Assembly (NCBI RefSeq): GCF_000003195.3
Contig: NC_012877.2
Coordinates: 23,703,838 to 23,767,837, forward strand
Length of the DNA: 64,000 bases
Origin: Sorghum bicolor
Lineage: Eukaryota; Streptophyta; Magnoliopsida; Poales; Poaceae
Reading direction: 5' to 3'
The notes under the pieces are model-generated. The model made no database searches. It was given only the letters and a program-made list of their open reading frames with translations, and had not been told where the DNA came from. This document shows positions 22,646-33,274 of the stretch, piece by piece. The position numbers were made by a program, and so were the translations under genes. The stretch's first letter is position 1, and every line of letters begins with the position of its first letter.

Positions 22646-23997
22646 CTGCTTGGCCACATAATCCATCACTTGCGTGCATGAAAGGCCACTTCCAGATTTC
22701 CTCACCACGAAGGCAACTGGTATCTCTCCAGCTTCTTCATCCTCAGTACTATCAGTCGAACCATAAGATACTAAGGACTATGGTAAAGCACACGGCAAAA
22801 TATGAAGTACACATCAGGAACTAGCTACTTTAAAACTCACGATGTCACAGCCACATCAACAATTCCAGGGTGTTGGATCAAAATTGCTTCCAAGTCAGCT
22901 GGAGCTATCTGACGGTCAGAAAAAATAATGGAAAAACAGTTTGTTACTAGAACGAAGCTTTTTCCTCACACAATATTTACAATAATAAAAATGGAGAAAA
23001 TAGTGCACTTTAGCTGGGCCTGCTAAAGGAAGCCTGCATACCTGAAATCCTTTGTACTTGATCACCTCTTTCAAGCGGCCCCAGTAAGCAATGTCACCGG
23101 TTCGCAGCCAGCCATCATTTAGGCCTTGTTTAGTTCCCAAAAAAATTTGCAAAATTTTTCAAATTCCCCGTCACATCGAATTTTTAGACGTATGCATGAA
23201 GTATTAAATATAGATGAAAATAAAAACTAATTGCACAGTTTGGTCGGAATTGACAAGACGAATCTTTTAAGCCTAGTTAGTCCATAATTGGACAATATTT
23301 GTCAAATACAAACGAAAGTGCTACTATTCCTATTTTGCAAAAAATTTTGGAAGTAAACAAGGCCTTGCACGTGAATCCTGATGATTCAAGTAACCTGTGA
23401 ACAAACGTGCTTCAGAATCCAAACACATATGTGAAATCTTATTAGGATTTCAGCCACCAGCTCACAGCATAAATAAGTACAATCAGATCTGTTTAAGTTG
23501 TATAGCAAATTAGCAATATTCTTACCATTATCTTTGAAACTACTAAGCATCTGAATGCTAATTGACAATTAAACATCAGTTTAATAGAGTGCATGCAAAA
23601 TGTTACTTGCTCCGTTCCAAATTGTAAGTAGTTCTGGCTTTTCTAAGTACATTGTTTTTGCTATGTACCTAGATATACATTATGTTTAGATACATAGTAA
23701 AATCTATATCTATACCTCCAAAAAAAATCAGAACAACTTAAATTTGGAATGGAGTACTACTTTTAGTAATCAAGTGACAGAATAACAACGATAAGCTCAA
23801 GAGAATGTACCTTTCATTATTGATGGACCATGGAGCCAGAGCTCCCCACAAGAGCCTGGAGGCAGGCAGCAACCAGTTTCCACATGAACAATTCTTGCAT
23901 ACATGTTTGGAGCCAGGAGTCCTACTGAAGCATACTTCTTCTGCTTTGTTTTGAAGCCACGAGTTCCTACAGCAGCAGATTCAGTCATGCCATAACC
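22646..23997 (-). pseudogene. 4-coumarate:CoA ligase-like gene fragment, four exons
   Basis: Minus-strand exons at 23997-23811, 23394-23042 (split by a MITE), 22908-22841 and about 22748-22646, with GT...AG borders except that the last acceptor is inferred. Joined, they stay in frame. Seen in order: [15 protein letters not shown] and [10 protein letters not shown]; then [12 protein letters not shown] and [12 protein letters not shown]; then IAPADLEAIL; then [17 protein letters not shown] and VMDYVAKQ. This is the C-terminal half of an adenylate-forming CoA ligase of the 4CL-like plant group. Between AYW and GRLKEV about ten residues of the usual hinge (normally GYLYIVD-like) are missing, and the N-terminal half and the C-terminal lysine region are absent. 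Probably Helitron-captured. Confidence 0.85.
23122..23364. mobile_element. MITE (243 bp) inside a captured 4CL-like exon
   Basis: GGCCTTGTTTAGTTCCC at the left and AAGTAAACAAGGCC at the right; flanks TTA (23119-23121) and TTG (23365-23367). Removing it with one flank copy restores the reading frame ahead of NDGWLRTGD, so it came in after capture or after the gene lost constraint. Confidence 0.85.
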
Positions 23998-24490
23998 CTG
24001 TGAACACATTACATTGCATGAGAGTGAGTATTGTTTCAGTATGAGGTTTCTCTATTTTCTAATAAAGCAAGCAGTCTTTATAAAGCATTTAATAAAGTTC
24101 TGCAGAAAGAGCAAAGTTGCTGCTATGACTCAGCCGCATCACAAGCTGTACAGCCAAGGGACTCCTAGGACAGCAAACCATTACTCCAACAGTTTTGTAT
24201 ATACAGAAAAATAAGATACTAATTCCAACCTGCCATTTCAGTTCTTCAAACATAAGCACCATTGAAAGATAGTGACATGTTAAGATGCAGTTAGTGACTT
24301 GAAGCTTTTATGTCAGTAAAGCACATTTCAGTAAGTACTAGGATTGTATAAAAGATTATAAATGAAGCTATCTCTTCTTTTTTTTTTCTGCGAATGAACC
24401 CTGTACATTCATCCTAGACGCCGCATCAATACATCACTGATGTTTTGACAAAATGATTGCCCAGCAAAAAAAAAATACAGGAATTCTCTG

Positions 24491-24850
24491 CAGGAGTGGT
24501 TTTGGTAAACAAGCAGTGCTGGAAACACCGCTCCAAAGGTCAGATCAACCTTTCATAAGATTGGTTTTGGTTTTTCAGTATTACGCAAACTTTCCAGCTT
24601 GTCAATCTATCCTGCAGAATGCAAAATCAAAATACAGTCATCTACTGAAACTATCCTGAGAAGGCTGAAGGAGAGGATACTGGCAAGAGTGTTGATAGAG
24701 CCGCACACCTCCTGCGGGAGTGGTTTTGGTAAACAAATAGTGCTGGAAACACTGCTCCAAAGGTTAGATCAACCTTTCATAAGATTGGTTTTGGTTTTTC
24801 ATTATTCATAAACTTTCCAGCTTGTCAATCTATCCTACAGAATGCAAAAT
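24491..24850. repeat. two spaced direct copies, 224-bp offset
   Basis: A block of about 135 bp beginning GGAGTGGTTTTGGTAAACAA occurs at about 24493 and 24717 with few changes. It lies between the 4CL-like and Ulp1-like parts of the Helitron; function unknown. Confidence 0.8.
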
Positions 24851-25210
24851 CAAAATATTCTCCGTTAAACTGACCAAAAACCAATCCAGTCGTTCACCTG
24901 AATCTATCCTGCATTTAAAATTTGGATGGAAAGCTCCAAGCCATATTCTATCAGGTTGACTCTCCAGAACCTACAACACATATTAATGGACGATGAGCCC
25001 ATGGACCATGAATGTTTCAATTTGTTCATACGAAAAAAACATGTCTGATTACATCCAGCAAATGAAGAAAATCAAAGGACCAATATCAAAGCATTTTCTA
25101 GACTTGCAGTTTTGGGTACGATAATCTAACATTTGCTCTTTTTAATATACTCATTAAATTATATTCTGTGTTTTCTATAACTAATTTGTAATGCTGATTT
25201 AATATTTTAG

Positions 25211-26070
25211 ATGATTATTGATTTTGGACGACATCCAAACTTCCGTAAAGAGTTAGATATGGAAAAACTAAAAGAGTCCATACATAAATGGCCTGGAATT
25301 GAATACAATGTTTCAAGGTGCAAATCGGTAAGATGACTTACATCATCCTTATAATAATCTTGGTCTAAATAAGTTTTAACTATTAGCCTTTTGCAGATTT
25401 TTATACCAATAACGCAACTAGGTGGTGCCTTCATTTTGATCATATTGAACCAAGAGACAAAAACAGTATACATTTTGGACCCTAATCCTCCTAATCCAAT
25501 TTACAAGTACAATCCAAACGCAAAATATGTGAAGATACTTCAATGCATTTCTGAAAACCTACAAAAAGCCATGGCAAAAGCATGTCCAGAGCCTAAATGG
25601 AAAGAAGATATTTTCTTATGGCGTCAAATTATTTTAACTGATATTCCCATTTACAATAGGTAAGCTTACTTATTACTTTACATGTTCAATTTTGAACAAA
25701 CATTATGTTTATAGATAGATAGATAGATATAGATTGATTTTTAGTTAAATAAATTTTGTGTCAACAGGGAACTATCTGGTTATCTCGTTTCCATGTTCAT
25801 GACTGCATGGAAAAATGAAGCACTGGAAATTACAGAAATAAAGGTAAAAACATTAATACCAATATTACTTTAATATTTTATAATATAATTATAATTCTGT
25901 CACTTGTATGAAGCTTATATGTTAATTATTTCATTACAAAACAGGATGCCTACAGTATCAGAAAGCATTTTTTGGGACAGCTATTGACTATCAACGAAAA
26001 TGAATGTGAAGATAACTTACCAACTGGAGTTCAAGACCTCATTAGATGTATAAAATATACTCAGATTTAG
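25211..26070 (+). pseudogene. Ulp1-like (C48 peptidase) domain, catalytic residues lost
   Basis: Four exons with GT...AG borders, 25211-25327, 25397-25659, 25768-25843 and 25945-26070, join into an unbroken 193-codon frame. The fold signature is FIPITQ...GAFILIILN, then VYILDPNP, then DIPIYNRELSGYLVSMFM. In active family members the first block carries His-Trp, and the last carries Asp-Cys-Gly with the nucleophile; here these read GA and LSG, so His and Cys are absent and only the Asp remains. TTAG before 25211 is a possible splice acceptor, so the true N-terminus may be missing. It would have been a SUMO-type protease; it now looks inactive. Such domains are often carried by plant transposons. 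Confidence 0.7.
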
Positions 26071-26188
26071 AGATAGTCAAATACCTTCCTTATATATTTA
26101 TAATGTAAACCATTTATGTACAATTATTACAGCACTTGAAAAGGCTGAGTATCAGTCCAAAATATTTTCTTACCTATATTTTGGTTTT

Positions 26189-26220
26189 GCACGTGCGTGT
26201 CGCACGTGCATGTCTACTAG
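26189..26220 (+). other. Helitron 3' terminal hairpin and CTAG end
   Basis: GCACGTGCG (26189-26197), loop TGT, CGCACGTGC (26201-26209), then ATGTCTA and CTAG. The stem has no mismatch, suggesting a well-preserved end. Confidence 0.7.
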
Positions 26221-26221
26221 T

Positions 26222-27235
26222 ATATTAAAACAAACGTAATACAAGGAGGTTTCCAAAGGGATACCATGATACATCGAGGTCCTGTGATCAGAAATAAAGA
26301 CAGCAGCGTCGACTAAGGCGTCGAGGTAAACTAGCGTGCCAACGAGCGGAATACACAGAGGTGTCCAGGACGCTTGCACCCCGATGGATTGACCGCGCAC
26401 TGCGACGGTTGAAGGGGAATCGGATAAGCCATCGAAGAAGACATATTCCGGCAACCGAAAGATGATGTTGAAGACGTTGCCAGAGGTAGGAGGAGCTTGA
26501 ACCGATATCCCAGATGAAGGCAGCATCGTCGAACCAACGCCGAAGAAGTAGCTGTCTAAAAGAAACAAAGGAAACAAGGACCACAGACACTATGCAGGCA
26601 CTAAAAGGAAGAGGATAAGAGAACCGGGCGTCTCTATCCGGATGAAGACCTGAAGCCATGCAAGAGTGGAATGAAAGAAATAAATAAAGAAAAAGAAGAA
26701 AATAAACTAGAAAGGAGAAGAGATGGAGTTGCACACATAAGTATGCGGGCGGGGGTCCCATCTCACAGGATGTGGGTTCCACTTCGACGAACGCGGGTCC
26801 CGCAGCAAGCTCCGGACGAGATCTGGACGTCGAGATGGAGACCACCGTCTTGGAATGGAGCTTGCAGGCGTCGACGGTGGAGACAGGGTGACCGATGGCG
26901 GCGACGGGGTGGCGGGCGCGGAGGAAGACGCCAGGTTCCGCGAGGCGCACCGGCGGCTTCGCGAGTAGAGGGACAGGGAGCCGGAGCCAGCTGCTCCCGC
27001 GCTGCACAGGTCGAAGAGCAGGCAGCGCAGGGAGACGAGATCTGGGTCCCCGGCCATGACCCTCCGCTCGAGGTCCCGCAACGCTCCCAGATCTCGACCA
27101 TGGAGGAAGCCCTCCCTCTCCTCCATGGAGATGGAGGACGGCACGGGCGGAGACGCGACAGTGGTTGGCGGCGCTGCAGGGGAGGGAGGGGTGGAATCCG
27201 TCGGAGGCCTGCTTCTTCTCATCTTTCTCCAAAAC
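26222..27235 (-). CDS. unrecognised GC-rich frame, possible first exon
   Basis: A minus-strand frame starts at an ATG at 27222 just downstream of a TATA-like CTATATAG (27240-27247). It reads through a Pro/Ser-rich leader to MEEREGFLHGRDLGALRDLE and RVMAGDPDLVSLRCLLFDLC, then Ser/Arg-rich sequence to about 26707. The middle is helical and gene-like but I know no family. No downstream exon is evident before the Helitron end at 26220. It could be a truncated host gene or transposon-carried fragment. Confidence 0.3.
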
Positions 27236-27681
27236 TTCTACTATATAGATTTTATTGGGCTAAAGGTTTTTCCAAGGAGAAGAAGGGGGGAAAAGAGATG
27301 AAGAGAGGGGGCCGGCTCACCTGTCCGCCCGCCGGGGAGGACCCCGAGGAGACCAGGGCCCGCCGCCGGGGGGGGGGGGGGGGGAAAGGAAGCTGCTGGG
27401 AGGGTGAGGAGAAACCGCACTCGGCGTCTATCCGCAGGGGGGAGAGTTTTTTTTGTGTGAGTGTAGCTAAGAAAAAGTCGATGCATTAGTAGGGTGGATA
27501 CAACGCAGTCACCAATCACTGATCAGTACATCCACCGTTACGACCAATCTTTTTGATGATTATTGGTAGAGCTATGATTGGATTTGGACTATCCAAGAAT
27601 AATTGGATTACTTTTAACTTGGTACATTTTGGATGTCAATTGGATTTGCTGCATCATGGTATTTTTGTGTTTTCCATGTTA
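27236..27681. other. intergenic with a G run
   Basis: A run of about 18 G near 27367-27385 in GC-rich DNA, then AT-rich sequence up to the MITE. No gene seen; single-base errors are likely at the G run. Confidence 0.4.
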
Positions 27682-27929
27682 GGCCTTGTTTAGTTTCTAA
27701 CCCAAAAACTTTTCACTCATCACATCGAATGTTTGGACACATGCATGAAGTATTAAATATATATATATATATATATAAATAAACTAATTACACAGTTAGG
27801 TTAGAAATCACGAGACGAATCTTTTAAACCTAGTTAGTGCATGATTAGCCTTAAGTGCTACGTAACCTACATATACTAATGATGGATTATTAGGCTTAAT
27901 AAATTCGTCCACTAGTATACAGAACCACT

Positions 27930-28165
27930 ATACAGGCGGTTCCCAACCCCTTTTCACCGGCGGATTGGAGAACCGCCTGCGCTGGGTGCCTGTGGAAATC
28001 AAGAGTTTCCACAGGCGGGTAACTTAGAACTATCTGTAGAAATAGATTTCTACAGACGGTTCAGTTATGCCACCCGCCTGTAGAAATGAACTTTCTACAG
28101 GCGGTTCAGCTATGCAACCCGCCTGTAGAAATGAACTTTCTACAGGCAGTTCTTATTATGTAATT
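27930..28165. repeat. left subterminal repeats of CACTA 1
   Basis: At least six copies of the AACCGCCTGT/ACAGGCGGTT core, several as inverted pairs joined by GAAATGAACTTTC-like spacers. Expected binding sites for the TNPA-type protein (family knowledge). Confidence 0.8.
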
Positions 28166-28427
28166 GCCTGTGTTAAAAAATTTAAATCTCCCGCCCAATT
28201 CCAAATTTTCCCACCAGACCCTTTTTCATTTTATATTTTAATATGTACATACAACATACATATATATATATATACATGTATTATTCAAACTACTAAAGCC
28301 TAGAGATCATGTCAACCATTGCAACATGCAATTCATTTATATATATACTGTTACTTTATACATAAGGTTACATTAATTACAAACATGATCACACATCATT
28401 AGAGGTTTCACCTCTGAATCCTCTGCT

Positions 28428-31193
28428 CTAATAACCGGATCGAGTTAGCTTTAGCCTACTAATCTCCCTTAGCGCTCCGTATTCAGGCTTTGCTAGGGCG
28501 CTGGTCCGATCGTGATATTTCCCTTCGCTGGGAATGACTTCTCGCAACATGAATTTGCAGAGGTCCTCAACTATGTTGTATAAAGTGGCTTCACTCATGC
28601 TCTTCGCCTTTTCAAAGTCTTTTTGTTGCATAGGAAGTTAGAAAACATCATATATTTAATGTTCATAATACATAATTAACAACCTTAATTACTTAGAGCA
28701 TTAATTACCTTATAAGGGTTAGTCATATATCTTCCGCCCTCTCTCATGAACTCACATACGTAAATCCACAGTAGACCGATCCTAGTGGTTGCTTGTGACA
28801 CTATATAAAGAAAAAGAGCATATTTGTGAGTTGCAACATGATGCGTATTCTATGTATATAGCTAGCGAGAATATGGCAGTACCAGCAGACTTCCTCTTCT
28901 TTGGCTCGTACGGAGAAATCAATTTGGGCACCGAAAATTTTAACTTTTTTCATGGCGGTGGTGTCGTCTCGTCATCTTTGGTTGGTTGTGGTGGTGTCTC
29001 GGCATTTTTGGGTGGTGGTGGTGTGGAAGATTCTGGTGGTGCTGGCGAAGGTTGTGGTTTAGGTGATGGTGGTGGGGATGGTGGGTGAGGCATTATAGGT
29101 GAGGATGGTGGAGTGAAGATCGGAGAGGGTGGTGGACTCGGAAGAGATATGGTACCACCGACATCTGGAAGGGACAACTCTTGAGTCAGTGGTACTTCTT
29201 GGGATGAAGGTTGTGGTAGCTCAGACAACAAGACATCTGTCGAGGCCAAAGAATGAAATTCTTGATAGCTTGTCCTAGCTTCTCAATACCCTCAGGACTA
29301 GGAATTTCTAGCATGTCATCCTCATATCCTTGGAGAACTGTCAGCACTTCCACCCTACAGTAGTCCTCTGGAATTTCGCTACCATGAAACTGGCGCCCCG
29401 GGATTACAAGTCCTGTGGCTACTTCCCTTGTACGATTATTGTTAAGACCGTACCTTATGACTAGAGAGCAACGAATAGGACTTTCAATCTCGTCAACTGG
29501 ATAGCGGTCCTTGTTTCCAGTAGACGCGACACTACTTGGGACAACTGGATCCTGTTGTGATGTTGTCGGGGCGACCACTAGCTGCATCTGGCGAGGCTGA
29601 CCACTTAATTGGCTAGACATTGCAGACGCCAATCGCTGCATCAACTTAGGAGGAGGATCAGAGAGCATTTTATTCATCACCTGTTCGACTTCTTTCTTAG
29701 CCTCCTCCTTAAAAAAATTAGACAATTCTTCCTTGTAGCGATCGCGTTTTCTATACATTCCTTCCCACTCTGGTCCGAATCCTTCTTTCCATCCTCCTTG
29801 GATGAGATACCTCGTATACGACCAGGATGCTCTGGGTTACCCAGAGCAACAGTAAGAACATCCTTCTCCCTTTGTGGCTTAAATTCGCCTGCTTGCTGCT
29901 TAGCTGCCACCTTGAAAATATTCTTCGCAGCCTCTTCGACCATTGGATCAACAAATGACAAGCCAGAATTGGCTTTCTTTGCCGATACCCAAGCATGAAC
30001 CCACCGCGAGCCCCTGCGACCAAGTTGATCAGGGAGCGCCGGCAAACCCTGAGCCCTCTGCGCTTCATCCTCTTGCTCCCATTGGGCAAGCTTGCGCTGG
30101 TAACCACCTATGCCAAGGTGGTGGTGGTACTTGTTCCTTTTTGCGAGTTCAGATTTGGATTCGCTCAAAGCTTTGAAGTCATCAGAACTCCTCTGCTCTA
30201 GAAACACTGCCCACTGACCAGCCGTGATTTTATACCTCTTTGTCGGGTCCAACCCATTCTTTGCCCACTTTGAATTCAACTCAGACTTGTAATTCCTAAA
30301 TATGATCACCCATTGCTTCAATGTGTGCTCTTTTACGAGGTCTTCTGAACCCTGAGGTAAAACAAACCTCGTAAGTAGCCTGTTCCACATTCTTGTGATC
30401 TCATTTTTGTCCACATTTTTCCACTCCCTGACTGTGATGTCAAGATGGTCCCTAACTAAGAAACCGAGTGTGTTACGCCATGTAGGTAAGGTCTCCTCTG
30501 GAGCTAAGGGTTGTCCTGTCACACTGACATCTGTAACTCTATAGGTTACTTTTGGGAACTGATTCAATCCTCTTTCACCTCGTTTCCTTTTGTTCCCGGT
30601 CTCAGTGGTCGTCTCCGTCGTCGGCTCAGGTGCACTTTCATGTGCAACTTCTTCTTGGGATAGGATTTTCTCCATTTCTTTCAATTGAGATAGCACCTCT
30701 TATTCATATAAATACATGTATTATTCTTTACATATACCGAGGCGCATAAAAGTATAGAAACATATAATTATGAATGAGTAATTCACCTCTTCTATCTCTG
30801 GGTTGTAATCGGGGTCACGTGCGTACTCACGACGGCCGTTCCTCTCTATGCGAGGATCAGAAATGTCGCTTACCGAGGTCTCGTACGAAGGAGTTGACTC
30901 ACGTGACCCTTCTGTCTGCTCCGTGTTGTGGGACCCTTGTTCCTTCTCTGTGTGCTCGGGCCTTTTTTCTTGCTCTGTGCGGTCGGACCCTTTTTCTTGC
31001 ACGGTGGGGCTAGACCCTGGTGCGTTCTCGGTGCAGTCTGACCCTTTTTCTTGCACCGTGGGGCTGGACCCTGGTGCCTTCTCGGTGCGGTCTGACTCTT
31101 TTTCTTGCACCGTGGGGCCGGACCTTGGTGCTTGCTCCATAGGGGGCCGGACCCTTGTGTCTGCTCTGTGTTTTCACTTGGAGAAGTCGTCAT
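28428..31193 (-). pseudogene. TNPA-like gene (plant transposase, Transposase_24 type), frameshifted
   Basis: A first coding block (31140-30787) is low-complexity with an 18-residue repeat around SSPTVQEKGSDRTE and ends at a GT donor. The next exon starts at about 30696 (acceptor AG) and carries the family core: TWRNTLGFLVRDHLDITVREW, split here as TWRNTLGFLV and VREWKNV, then GQWAVFLEQRSSDDF and GNPEHPGRIRG. Near 29793 the frame shifts; the family-typical KEGFGPEWEGMYRKRDRY continues in another frame to about 29250, where a further shift leads to a Pro-rich stretch. A last conserved piece (EYGALREISRLKL) ends at 28428. In En/Spm such a protein binds the subterminal repeats and joins the ends. 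The shifts suggest loss of function, though introns could hide one of them. Confidence 0.65.
30990..31135 (-). repeat. 54-bp minisatellite inside the TNPA-like coding region
   Basis: About three copies of a unit containing TTTTTCTTGCACCGTGGGGC, in phase with the reading frame (18 codons per unit). Confidence 0.75.
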
Positions 31194-32597
31194 TGCAAGA
31201 TTCTAAAGCATATATGTTATCAGAAATGTTATATAGTATAGTATGAACACTGAAGATAAAACTCTAAGTCCACCGTTGACTTATAAATAATTGCATCACA
31301 AACCTCGCATAAGCATCATGTATATACATAGACACTTAAATTAAAAGTAAATATTTGCTACATCTTTTCTAGAAAGCTTACTAAATTGTGAACAATTTTG
31401 TTCTAAATATTACTTTCAAATATTATAACTACACATGTGCTTAACCAAAAATTGTGTTGTTTAGCTTTTGGGAATGCTTATGAAAAGTACTACAACTCAT
31501 ATATTTACCTTAAGGCAAGATTCACATCTTAACTGAGCCAAACAATATAAACATGTAAATCTACTAAGAATAAGAGCAAAGCAACACAGGGCATTTGTTA
31601 TTTTTATATCTCTTAATATATTATTCCTAAATTCATGAAACAATTACCAGACCTCCAATATCATATGAAAAGCATATCACAATAATTTCATATTTATTTG
31701 AGCACTACTACTACAGTTATGAAAAAGATAAATGCAACAAGCAATACAAACCTAACTGCCTAAATCTATTTTTACAACTAAAATTTCAAACTAAAACATG
31801 CCATATTATAGATCTACTGGATAAACAATTTTACAAGGGTTCCAAAAATCCTTCATTTACTATTTTACGAATTTTCTAGCATTTACAATGAATTATCAAA
31901 GTTCAACTGAAAATCTGCAAAAGCAAAGGTAAATGACTTTGCATCGGGGACCTGGAAGAAACTTAAATCAACCTAAGCAAACAAGTCCTGCAGACACTAT
32001 TCATCTGAGTCTTAAGCTGTGCACTTAGCCCCCGGCCATTAGTCGAATTTCTATCCAAGATCCCTAGTCGGTAGGAAAACAGAGGAAGTGGAGGGGGATT
32101 GCTGGTTCCGGCCAGCAGGGACTTCGTCGGTGGTAGGGAAGTTGATGGGGAGCCTTAGGGGGCCCGGGCGCACGTAGGGAGCGGCTCAGCTCGGCAAGAG
32201 CACACCCCCGGTGGCCATGGCCATGAGCAGTCGCGGCTGCTCCCTTGACGCTCCGATGTCGGGGTTACTCCGGCGGCTGGATAGGCGAGGAAAGGGCGCA
32301 CCGAGTTGGTGGAGCAGTGGTGAAGGCGATGGAGGGCGCCGTTAGGACAGAGGAGGCGCGGACGAGGAGGAACGGTGGCGGTGGCCGCACAGCCGGGGTC
32401 AGGGCGGGGTCGGAGAAGAGAGGGGGGCGTGCATACCTGGTGGGCTCGGGGTCGGGCGCGGAGGAATGGCGGCGGAGACCGGAGGCGGAGTGGCGGCGAG
32501 CTCGGCGGCGGCGGTGGCGAAAATGGGCAGCCTGACGGCGTCGATTTGAAACTTCGTGGCGTCTCGGACTTGAAAAATTTCAGGGGCTGGACGCGGC
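31194..32597 (-). other. leader of the TNPA-like gene, GC-rich then AT-rich
   Basis: 32020-32560 is strongly GC-rich with CGG/CCG runs; 31200-32000 is AT-rich. No protein motif found. Position between a promoter-like site and the first coding block suggests an untranslated leader with intron. Confidence 0.4.
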
Positions 32598-32693
32598 CTT
32601 TATATGCGCGGCATTTCTATAGGCGGTTGGCATTTACCACCGCCTGTAGAAATCGTTTCTACAGGCGGTGGTCAATGCCAACCGCCTGTACAA
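32598..32693 (-). promoter_or_regulatory. promoter of the TNPA-like gene: TATA box next to a terminal-motif hairpin
   Basis: On the minus strand CATATAAAG (32598-32606) follows a 38-bp near-perfect inverted repeat (32615-32652 and 32656-32693, loop TCG). Each arm carries two copies of the element's end motif (AGGCGGT). Protein binding here would link transcription to the end-binding protein; this is inferred. Confidence 0.6.
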
Positions 32694-32699
32694 AATAAT

Positions 32700-33165
32700 T
32701 TCTGTTATATTTCTTTTTTATTTTTAGTGTTATATATTATTTGTATATTCATATTATAATATATCATAATATGATTATATTGTTTTACATTATTTGTAAC
32801 ATAATGTTTATACATTTCTTTTTTATTTTTAATGTTATATATTATTTGTATATTGATATTATAATATGATTATATTGTTTCTACATTATTTGTAACATAA
32901 TTTTTCTATATTCTTTATTTGTAAAATAATTATGTTGTTTATATATATTATTTATGTATTGATATTATAATATGATTATATTGTTTCTAAATTTCTTTTT
33001 TATGTTTAGTGTTATATATTATTTGTATATTGATATTATAATATGATTATATTGTTTCTAAATTTCTTTTTTATTTTTAGTGTTATATATTATTTGTATA
33101 TTGATATTATAATATAATTATATTGTTTCTACATTATTTGTAACAAAATTATGTTGCATTTGACA
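32700..33165. repeat. AT-rich irregular tandem repeats in CACTA 1
   Basis: Four diverged copies of a block containing TTATATATTATTTGTATATT and AATATGATTATATTGTTT. Non-coding spacer between the two genes. Confidence 0.75.
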
Positions 33166-33274
33166 AAGCGTTACGAAACTGTAGTTCTAAATCGAAAGGT
33201 CTCACATATAGTTTCATAAATTTGAGTGAGATTACATGATGACTAGAGTTTACATGATGAATGACAAATACAAT

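Larger units (their letters stand above)
18172..26220 (+). mobile_element. candidate non-autonomous Helitron with captured gene pieces
   Basis: The 5' end TCTATACTATAAACGAGCG follows an A (18171) and looks like grass Helitron starts. The 3' end has a perfect 9-bp stem with a TGT loop, seven bases, then CTAG (26217-26220) before a T. This fits insertion between A and T without duplication. Inside are a later LINE (18379-21864), a later MITE (23122-23364), exons of a 4CL-like gene on the minus strand and a Ulp1-like domain on the plus strand. No RepHel gene, so it would depend on an autonomous partner. The pairing of the two ends is inferred, since only one copy is seen. Confidence 0.6.

Noticed and set aside
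18172..26220. Single host gene cluster for phenylpropanoid metabolism
   Set aside because: The ligase is only a C-terminal piece with a hinge deletion, on the opposite strand to the Ulp1-like piece, and both lie between Helitron-like ends.
26671..27489. 272-codon plus-strand Arg/Gly-rich frame
   Set aside because: Overlaps the minus-strand GC-rich frame and runs through the G run; no motif and no promoter-like site.
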